From: Lachnospiraceae bacterium
GTDB lineage: Bacteria > Bacillota > Clostridia > Lachnospirales > Lachnospiraceae
Direction of reading: 5' to 3'
Assembly: GCA_017479935.1 (NCBI GenBank)
Contig: JAFVBO010000009.1
Coordinates: forward strand, 1-41,178
DNA: 41,178 nucleotides
The notes under the pieces are model-generated. The model was not told where the DNA came from. It did not search any database and was given only the letters and a program-made list of their open reading frames with translations. Shown here one piece after another: positions 1-7,717 of the stretch. How positions within the stretch are numbered: position 1 is the stretch's first letter; each line of letters starts with the position of its first letter. A program made the position numbers and the translations under genes.

Positions 1-319
1 AGAACATTTCCTTCCAGAGTTTTTGACGGATTTCCGGAAATTCGTTCTTAATGTTTCTGCTGCTTGCTGATTTATAAGCATTGAGGAACTTCGTAAGCTC
101 GCTTTTCGGATGCGCACGGAAGAGGACATGAACGTGATCCACATCATGGTTCCATTCTTCAATTTCGATCTTATATGTCTCCCCGACAGAAGCAAACATT
201 TCCCGAAGGCGGCATGAAATCCTGTCATTAATAACCTTCCGCCTGTACTTAACAACCAGAATCAAATGGTAGTGCAGAGAGAACACTGAGTGGTGATTAG
301 TATATAAAGCAGTATTCAT
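1..319 (-). CDS. tnpA: IS200/IS605 family transposase TnpA (partial, cut by window edge)
   Basis: The minus-strand frame from the ATG at 319 runs open off the left edge, giving about 106 residues. It shows the Y1/HUH transposase features of IS200/IS605 TnpA: a start rich in His with 'HYHLILVVKYRRKVI', and the metal-binding HUH motif inside 'WNHDVDHVHVLF'. This family cuts and joins single-stranded DNA using a catalytic Tyr in the C-terminal helix, which lies outside the window, so activity cannot be judged. A subterminal hairpin typical of the family lies just upstream. No tnpB is seen on this side. The family call is firm; whether the element is complete is unknown. Confidence 0.93.
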   Translation of the reverse strand, partial: MNTALYTNHHSVFSLHYHLILVVKYRRKVINDRISCRLREMFASVGETYKIEIEEWNHDVDHVHVLFRAHPKSELTKFLNAYKSASSRNIKNEFPEIRQKLWKEMF

Positions 320-392
320 AAGTGCTTGTTTCTCCTAACATACTGATTATACAATGCGAACATACGTTTGTCAACATCTTCCAATAAAAAAG

Positions 393-465
393 AAGCGTGC
401 ATTTCCGAAATTCATCCCACCACCTAAGCTTCGCTTTGAGGTGGGGGAATTCTTTCTGCACGCTT
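393..465. mobile_element. IS200/IS605 end hairpin
   Basis: An imperfect nested hairpin: outer arms AAGCGTGCA (393-401) and TGCACGCTT (457-465), with an inner stem CCACCT...AGGTGG around the loop at 'aagcttcgctt'. Foldback ends of this kind are what TnpA of IS200/IS605 elements recognises, and the position, 70-150 bp upstream of the tnpA start, fits the left end of the element. The exact cleavage site is not identifiable here. Confidence 0.7.
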
Positions 466-474
466 GTTAAAATA

Positions 475-565
475 GACTTTGGCGCTAACTGAATATTACA
501 ACGCGTTAGCGCCAAAGTCAACGTCTGTTTTAGGCGTTAACTATGACCATTTCATCGTTAGCGCC
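475..565. repeat. Two adjacent GGCGYTAAC inverted repeats
   Basis: A perfect 15-bp inverted repeat (475-489 with 505-519, core GGCGCTAAC/GTTAGCGCC, loop 15 nt) is followed by a second one (GGCGTTAAC at 533-541 with GTTAGCGCC at 557-565). The 9-bp core thus occurs four times in alternating orientation within 91 bp. This stretch lies just beyond the IS200 end hairpin. It could be an operator, a recombination site or a terminator-type hairpin; there is no T-run, which argues against a simple terminator. The rest of the 320-748 gap holds only the IS end and a promoter. Confidence 0.7.
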
Positions 566-660
566 AGTTTCTCGGCACAGTCCCCAGGACAGGCAGAAGC
601 CATCTTTTCCCACGTATGCCTTTTCCTGACGCTTAAAGGACACTTTCAGTCGCGATCTGG

Positions 661-689
661 TTGTAAACCATCCGGTTTTGCGCTATGAT
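661..689 (+). promoter_or_regulatory. Sigma-A type promoter for the HAD nucleotidase gene
   Basis: TTGTAA (661-666), a 17-bp spacer, then TATGAT (684-689), placed 60 bp upstream of the start codon at 749. Both hexamers are one or two mismatches from consensus. Confidence 0.5.
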
Positions 690-748
690 AAGAAACGACA
701 GGAAGAAACTCTATGATCTATAAAACAGGAAGGAAAGAGCAAAATACC

Positions 749-1255
749 ATGAACGTGGAAAAAATTTACTTTGACATGGACGGCGTGCTGGCGGATTTTA
801 ACCGCGGCGTGATCGAGCTTGGCGGGACTGAACCCCGGGATCAGGCGGTGGATGATCCGGCGGGTGACAACCGTCTGTGGGACGCGGTTCGAAAAGTGGA
901 TCACTTTTATGATAGATTGGAAATTCTGCCGGGGGCTAAGGAAATGTTTCAGACTCTCCTCAAAAAATACCCCGGTAAGTGTGAAATCCTTACCGGAATT
1001 CCCAAAGAGAATCGACACATCGTTGGCGCCGGGGATGACAAGATTGCCTGGATCCGGCGTCTTTTCTCTCCAGACATGCCGGTACACGTGGTCTACAAGG
1101 AAGAGAAACAGAAATATTGCCATAGTTCCGGCTGTATTCTGATTGATGATCTGATCACCAACATCGAAGCCTGGCGTGCCTTGGGAGGGACGGGCATCCT
1201 GCATGTGAGCCCGGAGGACACGATGCGGCAGTTAAAGGAGCTGGGTGTTTTGTGA
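749..1255 (+). CDS. 5'(3')-deoxyribonucleotidase-like HAD phosphatase (NT5C family)
   Basis: A 168-residue protein of the HAD superfamily. The N-terminal motif 'YFDMDGVLADF' supplies the nucleophile Asp9 and acid/base Asp11; a threonine-containing motif 'ILTGIPKENR' and a late acidic motif 'ILIDDLITNIEAW' follow in the right order. Length and the DMDGVLADFN start fit the NT5C/PF06941 type, which removes phosphate from (deoxy)nucleoside monophosphates, though HAD substrate calls by sequence are loose. I chose the ATG at 749 and not the in-frame ATG at 713 because a purine-rich site (GGAAGGAAAGAG) precedes it and it starts directly at the conserved fold. It is a single gene with its own promoter. 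Confidence 0.8.
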   Translation: MNVEKIYFDMDGVLADFNRGVIELGGTEPRDQAVDDPAGDNRLWDAVRKVDHFYDRLEILPGAKEMFQTLLKKYPGKCEILTGIPKENRHIVGAGDDKIAWIRRLFSPDMPVHVVYKEEKQKYCHSSGCILIDDLITNIEAWRALGGTGILHVSPEDTMRQLKELGVL

Positions 1256-1281
1256 TTTCTGAAGGGAAGCCGATTGGGGAC

Positions 1282-1362
1282 GAATCTGACAGGGGACGGG
1301 CCTGTGTCACAAAAGCTGACCGTTGTCAGCTTTTATGACACAGACCCGTTCCCTGTCAGATT
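1282..1362. repeat. 39-bp-arm palindromic intergenic repeat
   Basis: Arms 1282-1320 and 1324-1362 are reverse complements at 36 of 39 positions, with a 3-nt loop, so the transcript would fold into one very long hairpin. The core 'GACAGGGGACGGGCCTGTGTCA' type sequence recurs at 6382-6405: bases 1287-1310 match it exactly on the other strand (24 of 24). This makes it a dispersed repeat family and not just a terminator, although it also sits directly after the HAD gene where a terminator would be expected. Confidence 0.8.
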
Positions 1363-1392
1363 CTGTCAGATTCAAGCCCTGTCTCTTCTTTC

Positions 1393-1421
1393 TTGACGTT
1401 TCCGATTTGGCATGATAGAAT
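1393..1421 (+). promoter_or_regulatory. Sigma-A type promoter for the reductase/ligase cluster
   Basis: TTGACG (1393-1398), a 17-bp spacer, TAGAAT (1416-1421), 109 bp upstream of the ATG at 1530. Likely drives the 1530-6357 gene set. The ~100-nt leader holds no structure I recognise. Confidence 0.6.
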
Positions 1422-1529
1422 TAGGTTTGATAAAATATAAATTGCTATGACCCATCCTTCTGGAGAATACTGTTAAGTATAGGACGGAAAGAGTTTACCT
1501 ATTTGCATACATTTCATAAAGGAGACACC

Positions 1530-4352
1530 ATGGCTATTTTTCTGACAGGAACCACCGGATTTCTTGGGACAGAGGTTATAAACGACCTTTTACGACAGAC
1601 AAACGACGACATTTACGCACTTGTGCGGGCTATGGACGAGGAACAGGCGGTGCACAGGCTAAAGGCCGCCTGGCAGGATATGCCAGACTTATACGGAGAA
1701 ATCGGGCGGCGCATTCACCCCCTGGCGGGTGATTTCACCTGCCAGGATCTTGCCCTTTCTTCAGAGACGATCGAAAAACTCCCCGCGATCTCCCATGTCT
1801 TCCACATCGGCGCGGAGACGGAGATCCAGAAATCCCGGGAAGAACTGGAAAAAATCAACCTGGAGGGTACCAGGCAGGTCCTGTCCTTCGCAGAAAAACT
1901 TTCGAAGAAGCACGCGCTTTCGCGCTTTGTTTTTGTGTCTACCGCCTACACCGCCGGATTAAAAAGCGGTGTTATCCTCGCGGAGGATCCCCGCCCGGAG
2001 GAATTTTCCTCCTACTATGAAAAGAGCAAGGCGGAGGCGGAGAAGCTGGTTCTTGCCTCTTCTCTTCCCTGCACCATCTGCCGCCCCGGCATGATCGTGG
2101 GGCATTCGAAAACCGGGCACATTCGCCGCTTTAACACTGTGTATTATGTGTTAAAGCTTCTGCTGCAGGGAAAACTCCCTGTTTTGCCTGTCTCGAAAAA
2201 TCAGCGACTGAACCTGGTCCCGGTGGATTATGTCGCGGATGCCGTCACTCGCCTGGCCTTCGACCCGGCAGCAAAGATGCGCTGCTTTCATCTGACCGCG
2301 CCCGATCATGCCCGCCCCACGGCCGAAGAGCTTTGCGACTATGTCCTTTCCTGGGCGAAACAGAATCTGCGCCTCGACCTAAAAAAGCCGGCTTTTCTGC
2401 CGCTGCCCGCGCTAAAGAACGCCGGCCTCTCCCACAACCGGAAAACGGAAGCCAAGAAAAAAAGCGTCTTTTCCAACCTGTTGGCGCTGATGCCGTATTT
2501 TTACGACGACCATGTATTTAGCCGGACCGGCACCGATGCGCTTCTCGGGCCTTTTAGCTGGAAGTGGAAGAACAGCATGGACGCGCTTCTGACCTACGCC
2601 TGCCGACAGAATTTCCTGCACCAGACAGAGCGCACAGTCTTCGAGCAGATCCTGTACCGCCTGGACAGCAAGAGCGCTCCCGTCTCCTATTTTGATGTAA
2701 CAGCGACCGAAGTCCGCGAGACAAGCGCGGCGGACATGAAGGCGAAGATCGAGCAGATCCGGGTCAGCCTTCTGTCCTTAGGCATCCGGAAAGGGGACAA
2801 AGTGGCCCTCACCGGCAAGAACTGTACGGAGTACTTTGCCCTGGACATCGCCATCGGCCTGTGCGGAGGGGTGAGCGTTCCGATCTACTACACGACGCCT
2901 GCTGCCGAGGTGGATCTTCTTTTGCAAAAGAGCGGGGCTAAGTGCCTCTTTGTCGGGGACAGGCGCATCGGAAAGCAGTTGGATCAGCTGACAACTACCG
3001 TCCCTATCATCGTTTTTGCCGGCGCGGAAGAGGGACTGTCTGTGTCACGGTCTTTCTACTCCTGGAGCGATTTTGTGGCTGGGAAGCTGGAAGGGCTTTT
3101 GAAGGAAGGGCAGGATCTTTCGGGCGGAAAGCTTTTTGCGAAGGGACAGGTTTCAACGAGCGAGAAAATTTCGGAGGAAGAAACGCCGGAACACGCCGGG
3201 GCCTCCTCCAAGATCTACGTCGACCCGGACGATCTGTGCACCATCCGCTATACCTCCGGCACGACAGGTGAACCCAAGGGCGTTTGCTTCAGCGAACGGC
3301 AGCTGACTTTCATGGGACAGGTCCTTACGGCCCTCCTTCCCTGGAAGGAAAAGCAGAAAGAAATGCGTTACCTCTCCTTCCTGCCCTTAAGCCACGTGGT
3401 GGAGGGCATCCTGGCCTCCTACGCGCCTTATTACATGCACTGCCCGGTCAAGTACTATTATTTAAACGACTTTAACCGCTTAACCGATGCCCTGCCCCAG
3501 GTGCAGCCCACCGTCTTTTTCTCGGTCCCCCGGTTCTATGAAAAGCTGTGGCAGCAGATCGAGGATAACCCCGTCGGAAAGCGCTATCTGGCAAACCCGG
3601 AAAGCGTAACGGGCAAGCTTTTAGGCCGCCTTTTAAAGCGGGTCGCCCTGAAGAAAGCCGGCCTTTCCAAGTGTTCCCAGCTGATCGTAGGCTCCGCCCC
3701 CATCAGCGAGGAGCTGCTGTTAAAATTCCGGGCGCTGGGGATCGAGATTCATAACGCCTACGGCCAGACCGAGGCCCCGCTCATCACCATCAACCGCATC
3801 GGCGACAACGTGATTCCCTCCATCGGAACTCCCCTGCCGGACACGGAGGTGACCGTGCAGCCGGACGGCGAGCTGATCGTCAAGGGTCCGCAGGTGTGCC
3901 TTGGCTACTACGGCCTTCAGACGGACACCATCAAGGACGGCGTCTTAAAGACCGGCGATCTGGGACATATGGACGCCTCCGGGCACATTTACCTCGCCGG
4001 GCGAAAGAAGGAGATGATCATCACCTCCTACGGGAAAAACATCAACTGTCCCAAGATTGAGGAGCGGATGAAGAATATTCCCGGCGTTTCGGAGGCGGTG
4101 CTGATCGGCGAAAACCGGCCTTACTGCACGGCACTTCTGTGGCTGGAGGAGGGCTTTGATGACAGCCATCTGGAAGCCGACATCAGCCGGATGAACGAAG
4201 CCCTGTCCCATCCGGAGCAGATCAGAAAATGGGCGGTCATCCGCACGCCGTTAAGCATCCAGAAGGGTGAACTGACACCCAATCTGAAGGTCAAACGGAA
4301 AGTGGTGGAGGAGCATTACAAGGAAGAGATTCAGGGTTTGTATAAGAGCTGA
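1530..4352 (+). CDS. SDR reductase / acyl-adenylate ligase fusion protein
   Basis: A 940-residue fusion. Residues 1 to about 300 are an extended short-chain dehydrogenase of the thioester-reductase/fatty acyl-CoA reductase type: NAD(P) motif 'TGTTGFLG' at 6-13, active-site 'YYEKSK', then 'RPGMIVG'. Residues from about 380 onward are an ANL-family AMP-binding ligase close to long-chain acyl-CoA synthetases: P-loop 'YTSGTTGEPKGV' near 573, 'YGQTEA', 'TGDLG' near 808, 'GRKKEMIITSYGKN', and a C-terminal Lys in 'LTPNLKVKRK'. No carrier-protein motif (LGxDS type) lies between them. Carboxylic acid reductases have the reverse order, ligase-carrier-reductase. A plausible role is activating a fatty or similar acid and reducing it, but this is inference. 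The ATG at 1530 was chosen because AAGGAG precedes it; 1503 lacks a site. Confidence 0.85.
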   Translation: MAIFLTGTTGFLGTEVINDLLRQTNDDIYALVRAMDEEQAVHRLKAAWQDMPDLYGEIGRRIHPLAGDFTCQDLALSSETIEKLPAISHVFHIGAETEIQKSREELEKINLEGTRQVLSFAEKLSKKHALSRFVFVSTAYTAGLKSGVILAEDPRPEEFSSYYEKSKAEAEKLVLASSLPCTICRPGMIVGHSKTGHIRRFNTVYYVLKLLLQGKLPVLPVSKNQRLNLVPVDYVADAVTRLAFDPAAKMRCFHLTAPDHARPTAEELCDYVLSWAKQNLRLDLKKPAFLPLPALKNAGLSHNRKTEAKKKSVFSNLLALMPYFYDDHVFSRTGTDALLGPFSWKWKNSMDALLTYACRQNFLHQTERTVFEQILYRLDSKSAPVSYFDVTATEVRETSAADMKAKIEQIRVSLLSLGIRKGDKVALTGKNCTEYFALDIAIGLCGGVSVPIYYTTPAAEVDLLLQKSGAKCLFVGDRRIGKQLDQLTTTVPIIVFAGAEEGLSVSRSFYSWSDFVAGKLEGLLKEGQDLSGGKLFAKGQVSTSEKISEEETPEHAGASSKIYVDPDDLCTIRYTSGTTGEPKGVCFSERQLTFMGQVLTALLPWKEKQKEMRYLSFLPLSHVVEGILASYAPYYMHCPVKYYYLNDFNRLTDALPQVQPTVFFSVPRFYEKLWQQIEDNPVGKRYLANPESVTGKLLGRLLKRVALKKAGLSKCSQLIVGSAPISEELLLKFRALGIEIHNAYGQTEAPLITINRIGDNVIPSIGTPLPDTEVTVQPDGELIVKGPQVCLGYYGLQTDTIKDGVLKTGDLGHMDASGHIYLAGRKKEMIITSYGKNINCPKIEERMKNIPGVSEAVLIGENRPYCTALLWLEEGFDDSHLEADISRMNEALSHPEQIRKWAVIRTPLSIQKGELTPNLKVKRKVVEEHYKEEIQGLYKS

Positions 4353-4411
4353 TGGCTGGCGAAGAAGAGAGGCTGGCTTTTAAATTCTACGAAAGAAGGG
4401 AGGTGTCTGCT

Positions 4412-4984
4412 TTGACAAAAGATGGTCCAATCTGGCTCCGCTACCTGGAAGAGCGGACGCCTTCCTGGTTTCGGAAGCTGGAAATTTGCCTGCTGGCGCG
4501 GCTTACCGCAAAGGCTTTTCAGAAAGTTTCTTTCCGGTTCAATGATATTCCTGATATGCCCTCTCTTTTGGGGACAACGGCCGCGGAAGCGCTGGCGTTA
4601 TACCGGGATTACACCGCCGCCTCTCTGAAAAACCATCCGAAGGAAGAACAGACAGTGCTGCGAGAAAGCCTGCACACGCGGGCGTTTCGGCTTGGGCGCA
4701 TGCTTTCTCGCCTTCCGGGGCTTCAAAAGGAAGGCGCCAAAAAGCGGCTTGTTTTCCTTTTGTACCGAAACATCGCCATCACCCTGGAGGGGGATCTGCC
4801 GGGGAACCTGACGGTCCCGGCCTGTTCCTTCGCATCCGCCTATACGCCGGAAGTCTGCTTTGTGATGTCTGGGTTAGACGCGGGGGTCATCGAGGGGATC
4901 TTTGGCGGAGGCACTCTTTCCTTTTCTAAACGGCTGACAGAAGGGGCCCCTGCGTGCCACGCCGTCTTACAGACAGGAGAATAG
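4412..4984 (+). CDS. Hypothetical protein between ligase fusion and GMC oxidase
   Basis: About 190 residues from a TTG start at 4412, which has a strong site (GGGAGGTG) six bases upstream; the frame also allows an ATG at 4352 that overlaps the previous stop codon (TGATG) but has no good site and a poor-looking N-terminus. The protein is helical and charged at first, then ends with a conserved-looking segment 'CSFASAYTPEVCFVMSGLDAG...' with spaced Cys residues and 'RLTEGAPACHAVL'. The end faintly recalls the ATC-hydrolase-like/V4R-type ligand-binding families, but I cannot assign it. Its tight place in the cluster and the next start only 2 bp after its stop suggest co-translation with the oxidase. 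Confidence 0.7.
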   Translation: MTKDGPIWLRYLEERTPSWFRKLEICLLARLTAKAFQKVSFRFNDIPDMPSLLGTTAAEALALYRDYTAASLKNHPKEEQTVLRESLHTRAFRLGRMLSRLPGLQKEGAKKRLVFLLYRNIAITLEGDLPGNLTVPACSFASAYTPEVCFVMSGLDAGVIEGIFGGGTLSFSKRLTEGAPACHAVLQTGE

Positions 4985-4986
4985 AC

Positions 4987-6357
4987 ATGAACACAAGAAA
5001 GAAAGTCCTTGTTGTCGGCACGGGCGCCGGCGGCGCCACCATCGCGAACAAGCTGCAGGACAACTATGATGTGACTATCCTGGAAGCCGGAAAGGAATTT
5101 CATCCCTTCTCCGCTCCGATAGATGCTTTTGCCTCCCTTCGAAAAACTGGCCTGTTTCTGGATGAGCGCATGATTCGCCTGCTGCTCCCGAACATGCAGG
5201 TCAGGAAAAGCCGCGGCGACGGCATGGTGATGGATGAGAGCGGTGCCGGACAACGTGCTGGAATGGCTAATGCCTTGGACTTGGGCGGTGATAACGGCAT
5301 GGTGATGGTAAACGGCCTGGGCGTTGGGGGAACCACGACCCTGGCTACCGGAAACGCGGTGCGATGCGATGCGGCCTTAAAAAGTCTTGGAATCGGCCTG
5401 GACGCAGAGTTTGAGCAGCTCTGCCGGGAGCTTCCCATCACAACGTAGCATGAGAAATACTGGAATCCGGCTACCAGACAGCTGTTTTCCATCTTTGACA
5501 ACCTGGGTTTTGAGCCGCAGGCCACGCCCAAGTTTCTGACAAAGCCGCAGTGCGCAAACTGCGGACACTGCGCGATCGGCTGCCCCACCTCTCTAAAATG
5601 GGATACCCGTGCCCTCATCCAAAAAGCCGTGGAAAAAGGCGCCCGGCTGATCACCGGCTGCCGCGTGGAAAATCTTCTGATCAAAGACGGGGCGGTCACG
5701 GAAGTGCACGCCAGAAAAGGGCTTACCGCTGCCTCTTTCCAGGCGGATTTGGTGGTTCTTGCCGCCGGCGGGTTTGGGACGCCCGTCATCCTGGAAAATT
5801 CCGGAATTGCCTGCGACCGGACGCTCTTTGTGGACCCCGTCCTGTGCGTGGCTGGCATCAAAAAGAACTTCGGGCAGGACAAGCAACTTCTCATGCCTTT
5901 TTTCAGCGCCCGAGACGGCTACATGCTCTCACCCTACATGTATTACCTGAGCTTCTTCTTTAACAAAGACTGGCGCTATCCCATGAAAGATATTGTCAGC
6001 GTCATGATCAAGTTGGCCGACGAAAGCGGCGGCTATACGGACGCCAAAGGTATCCACAAAGGCCTGACCCAGCCGGATGAGGCCCTTCTGCTGCGCGCGG
6101 TTGAGGACTGTTATGCTGTTCTGGAAGGCCTTGGCATTTCCCGGAAGGATGCGTTCCTTGGCACGGTAAACGCCGGACACCCGGGCGGTTGCCTGCCGCT
6201 CACCCGCGAAACAGCCGCGACTCTTCATGACAGCCGCCTGCCGGACAACCTATATGTGGCAGATGGGAGCCTGCTGCCGAAGTCTCTCGGGATGCCACCT
6301 ATCCTGACAATCATGGCGCTGGCGCTAAAGGTGGCAACCAAGATAGAGGAAGCCTGA
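4987..6357 (+). pseudogene. GMC-family FAD oxidoreductase with one in-frame TAG stop
   Basis: The frame from ATG 4987 (site AGGAGA) encodes a glucose-methanol-choline oxidoreductase: FAD motif 'VVGTGAGGATIANKL' near the start, 'GLGVGGTTTLATGNAV', a Cys cluster 'CANCGHCAIGCP', 'VVLAAGGFGTPVIL', and the C-terminal 'GHPGGCLPL...NLYVADGSLLP' region with active-site His/Asn neighbours. A single TAG at 5446-5448 interrupts it, after which the same frame continues open and conserved ('HEKYWNP...') to the stop at 6355. No base has been lost or gained. It is therefore either a fresh nonsense mutation, a sequencing error, or a read-through gene. Intact, it would be about 456 residues and oxidise a long-chain, sterol-like or other alcohol to aldehyde/ketone, fitting the neighbouring reductase/ligase. 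The stretch after the stop has no good start site of its own. Confidence 0.85.
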
Positions 6358-6381
6358 AAGATCCGTCCCCTGTCAGAAAAT

Positions 6382-6405
6382 GTGACACAGGCCCGTCCCC
6401 TGTCA
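6382..6405. repeat. Partial copy of the 1282-1362 palindromic repeat
   Basis: These 24 bases are the exact reverse complement of 1287-1310. A second GTCCCCTGTCA occurs at 6365-6375. The copy runs into the end of the esterase gene and supplies its stop codon (TGA, minus strand, 6403-6405), so the repeat has landed at, or reshaped, the gene's 3' end between two converging genes. Confidence 0.75.
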
Positions 6406-7443
6406 CCTCTGCTTCAAAAAGGCTTCCACCTCGCCCAGAAACTCATCGGTAAACAATCGGTCATCCGCGTGCTTGCACTCGGGAACCAGCTTTAACGTTA
6501 CATCTTCGCCGTTCGCCTTTAAGGCCTCGTACAGTTCCACTGACTGCAGGTGGGAAACGGTGATGTCGGCATCGCCGTGAATGATCAGGGTACGCAAGCC
6601 GGGATTTTGGTTTTCCTGGCGCATGGCGCGGTGTAAGGGGCTGGACTCGATCTTTTCTTCATCGCCCCAGTCCGCGAAGTCCTTTCGCATCCAGAACTCT
6701 TCCAGGCTGCCGTAACCGTCCAGCACTTCGTTTGCCCAGCTGTTTGCCACCGCAGGAAGCCAGGAAACCAGGCCTTCCTCGGCAAAGTTGCCGCGCTGGG
6801 TTACAAAGTCGATGCAGCCGTAGTAGTCCACCAGAGCGTCAAAGGCAGGCATGGGAAAGCGCGCGCTTTCTGTCTCTCCGATGCAAAGCGTATCGGAGAA
6901 AGCTTCCGGCGCGGAGAGCGCCACCATGGAAGCCAGATAGCCGCCGGCGGATTCGCCCCAGACGGCGATGTGCTCTGCGTTAATGCCGTACTCTGCTGCG
7001 TTGTGGCAGAGGAAGCGCACCGCTGCTTTTACGTCACAGGTGGCGGCGGGATAGGCGGCTTCGGTGGAGAGCCGGTAGTCTACGCTGGCGCAGGCAAAGC
7101 CGTGGTCCCGGAAGTAACGATACATGAACTGGGCCTGGCGGGACTGCGCATCATTGAAGGCAAAACCGCCGCCGTGGATCAGCACGAAAAGCGGTGCGCC
7201 TCCTTCCACATCCGGTACGTAAAGGTCGATGTACTGCGCTTCCGAATCGGTGCCATAGGGAAGGTGCTCATACACCTTGCCGCCGTTCCAATCGGTCGTT
7301 TCATCAAGCGGCAGTGTGGGGGAAAACAGGTTGCACCAGACCTGCCGGACGGTATAATGATTGACGATCAAAACCACCGCGATTACAAGCACCACCACCG
7401 GCAAAATCCAACGTTTGAACGACTTTTTGTTCTTATTTTCCAT
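6403..7443 (-). CDS. Membrane-anchored alpha/beta hydrolase (carboxylesterase)
   Basis: A 346-residue esterase/lipase of the HGGG-type alpha/beta hydrolase family. Residues 11-28 form one hydrophobic segment after a Lys-rich start, so it is a signal anchor or uncleaved export signal and the enzyme domain should face outward. The oxyanion motif HGGGF is at 90-94, the nucleophile Ser165 lies in 'GESAGG', the acid is Asp291 or Asp293 in 'HGDADIT', and the base is His325 in 'ECKHADD'. The triad is complete. Family members cleave small acyl esters, often acetyl or feruloyl groups on sugars; the substrate here is unknown. The ATG at 7443 follows an AGAGGT site; an upstream in-frame start at 7536 would bury the anchor and has no site. 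Confidence 0.88.
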   Translation of the reverse strand: MENKNKKSFKRWILPVVVLVIAVVLIVNHYTVRQVWCNLFSPTLPLDETTDWNGGKVYEHLPYGTDSEAQYIDLYVPDVEGGAPLFVLIHGGGFAFNDAQSRQAQFMYRYFRDHGFACASVDYRLSTEAAYPAATCDVKAAVRFLCHNAAEYGINAEHIAVWGESAGGYLASMVALSAPEAFSDTLCIGETESARFPMPAFDALVDYYGCIDFVTQRGNFAEEGLVSWLPAVANSWANEVLDGYGSLEEFWMRKDFADWGDEEKIESSPLHRAMRQENQNPGLRTLIIHGDADITVSHLQSVELYEALKANGEDVTLKLVPECKHADDRLFTDEFLGEVEAFLKQR

Positions 7444-7510
7444 GTCAGATACCTCTAAATAAAAAATGGGCGGAACATTTTGTCCTTTGCGAAAACACCC
7501 ACCAACTATT

Positions 7511-7550
7511 TTAGCACAACGTCCCAGGCACAACAAGCTGCACCTGGGAC
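7511..7550. repeat. Lone GTCCCAGG hairpin related to the parS-flanking elements
   Basis: The text 'TTAGCACAAC' followed by GTCCCAGG (7521-7528) ... CCTGGGAC (7543-7550) matches the trunk edge and first arm of the branched palindrome at 23533-23604 ('TTAGCACAA' then GTCCCAGGC...GCCTGGGAC). It appears to be a shortened member of the same repeat family located in front of the esterase gene. Confidence 0.55.
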
Positions 7551-7618
7551 CATCTTTCTGATTGTCAATAAATACTCAGCAGGCGAATGGTCTACTCTAT
7601 TATAGGGGCATTTATCTA

Positions 7619-7627
7619 TTATCCACA
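7619..7627 (+). promoter_or_regulatory. Isolated perfect DnaA box
   Basis: TTATCCACA, the consensus DnaA box, 24 kb from oriC. It partly covers the -35 area of a minus-strand promoter whose -10 is TATAAT (7599-7604, minus strand) ahead of the esterase. One 9-mer could occur by chance. Confidence 0.4.
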
Positions 7628-7634
7628 AAACGTC

Positions 7635-7668
7635 ACAAAAAAGGAGCAGTGACCACTCACCGCTCCTC
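7635..7668 (-). terminator. Intrinsic terminator of the KDPG aldolase gene
   Basis: On the minus strand a GGAGCGGTGA...TCACTGCTCC stem is followed by TTTTTTG, about 50 bp after the aldolase stop codon. Confidence 0.85.
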
Positions 7669-7717
7669 TTACTCAATATCAGAATGATTTGCAGGCCTGC
7701 CACGACAGGCTGTCTGT

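Noticed and set aside
4352-4984. ATG at 4352 as start of the hypothetical protein
   Set aside because: It overlaps the previous stop but has no ribosome site, while TTG 4412 has GGGAGGTG at correct distance; kept as an alternative only.
5446-5448. TAG read as pyrrolysine in the GMC gene
   Set aside because: Nothing in the window encodes Pyl machinery and the gene family is not known for it; a nonsense change or error is simpler.
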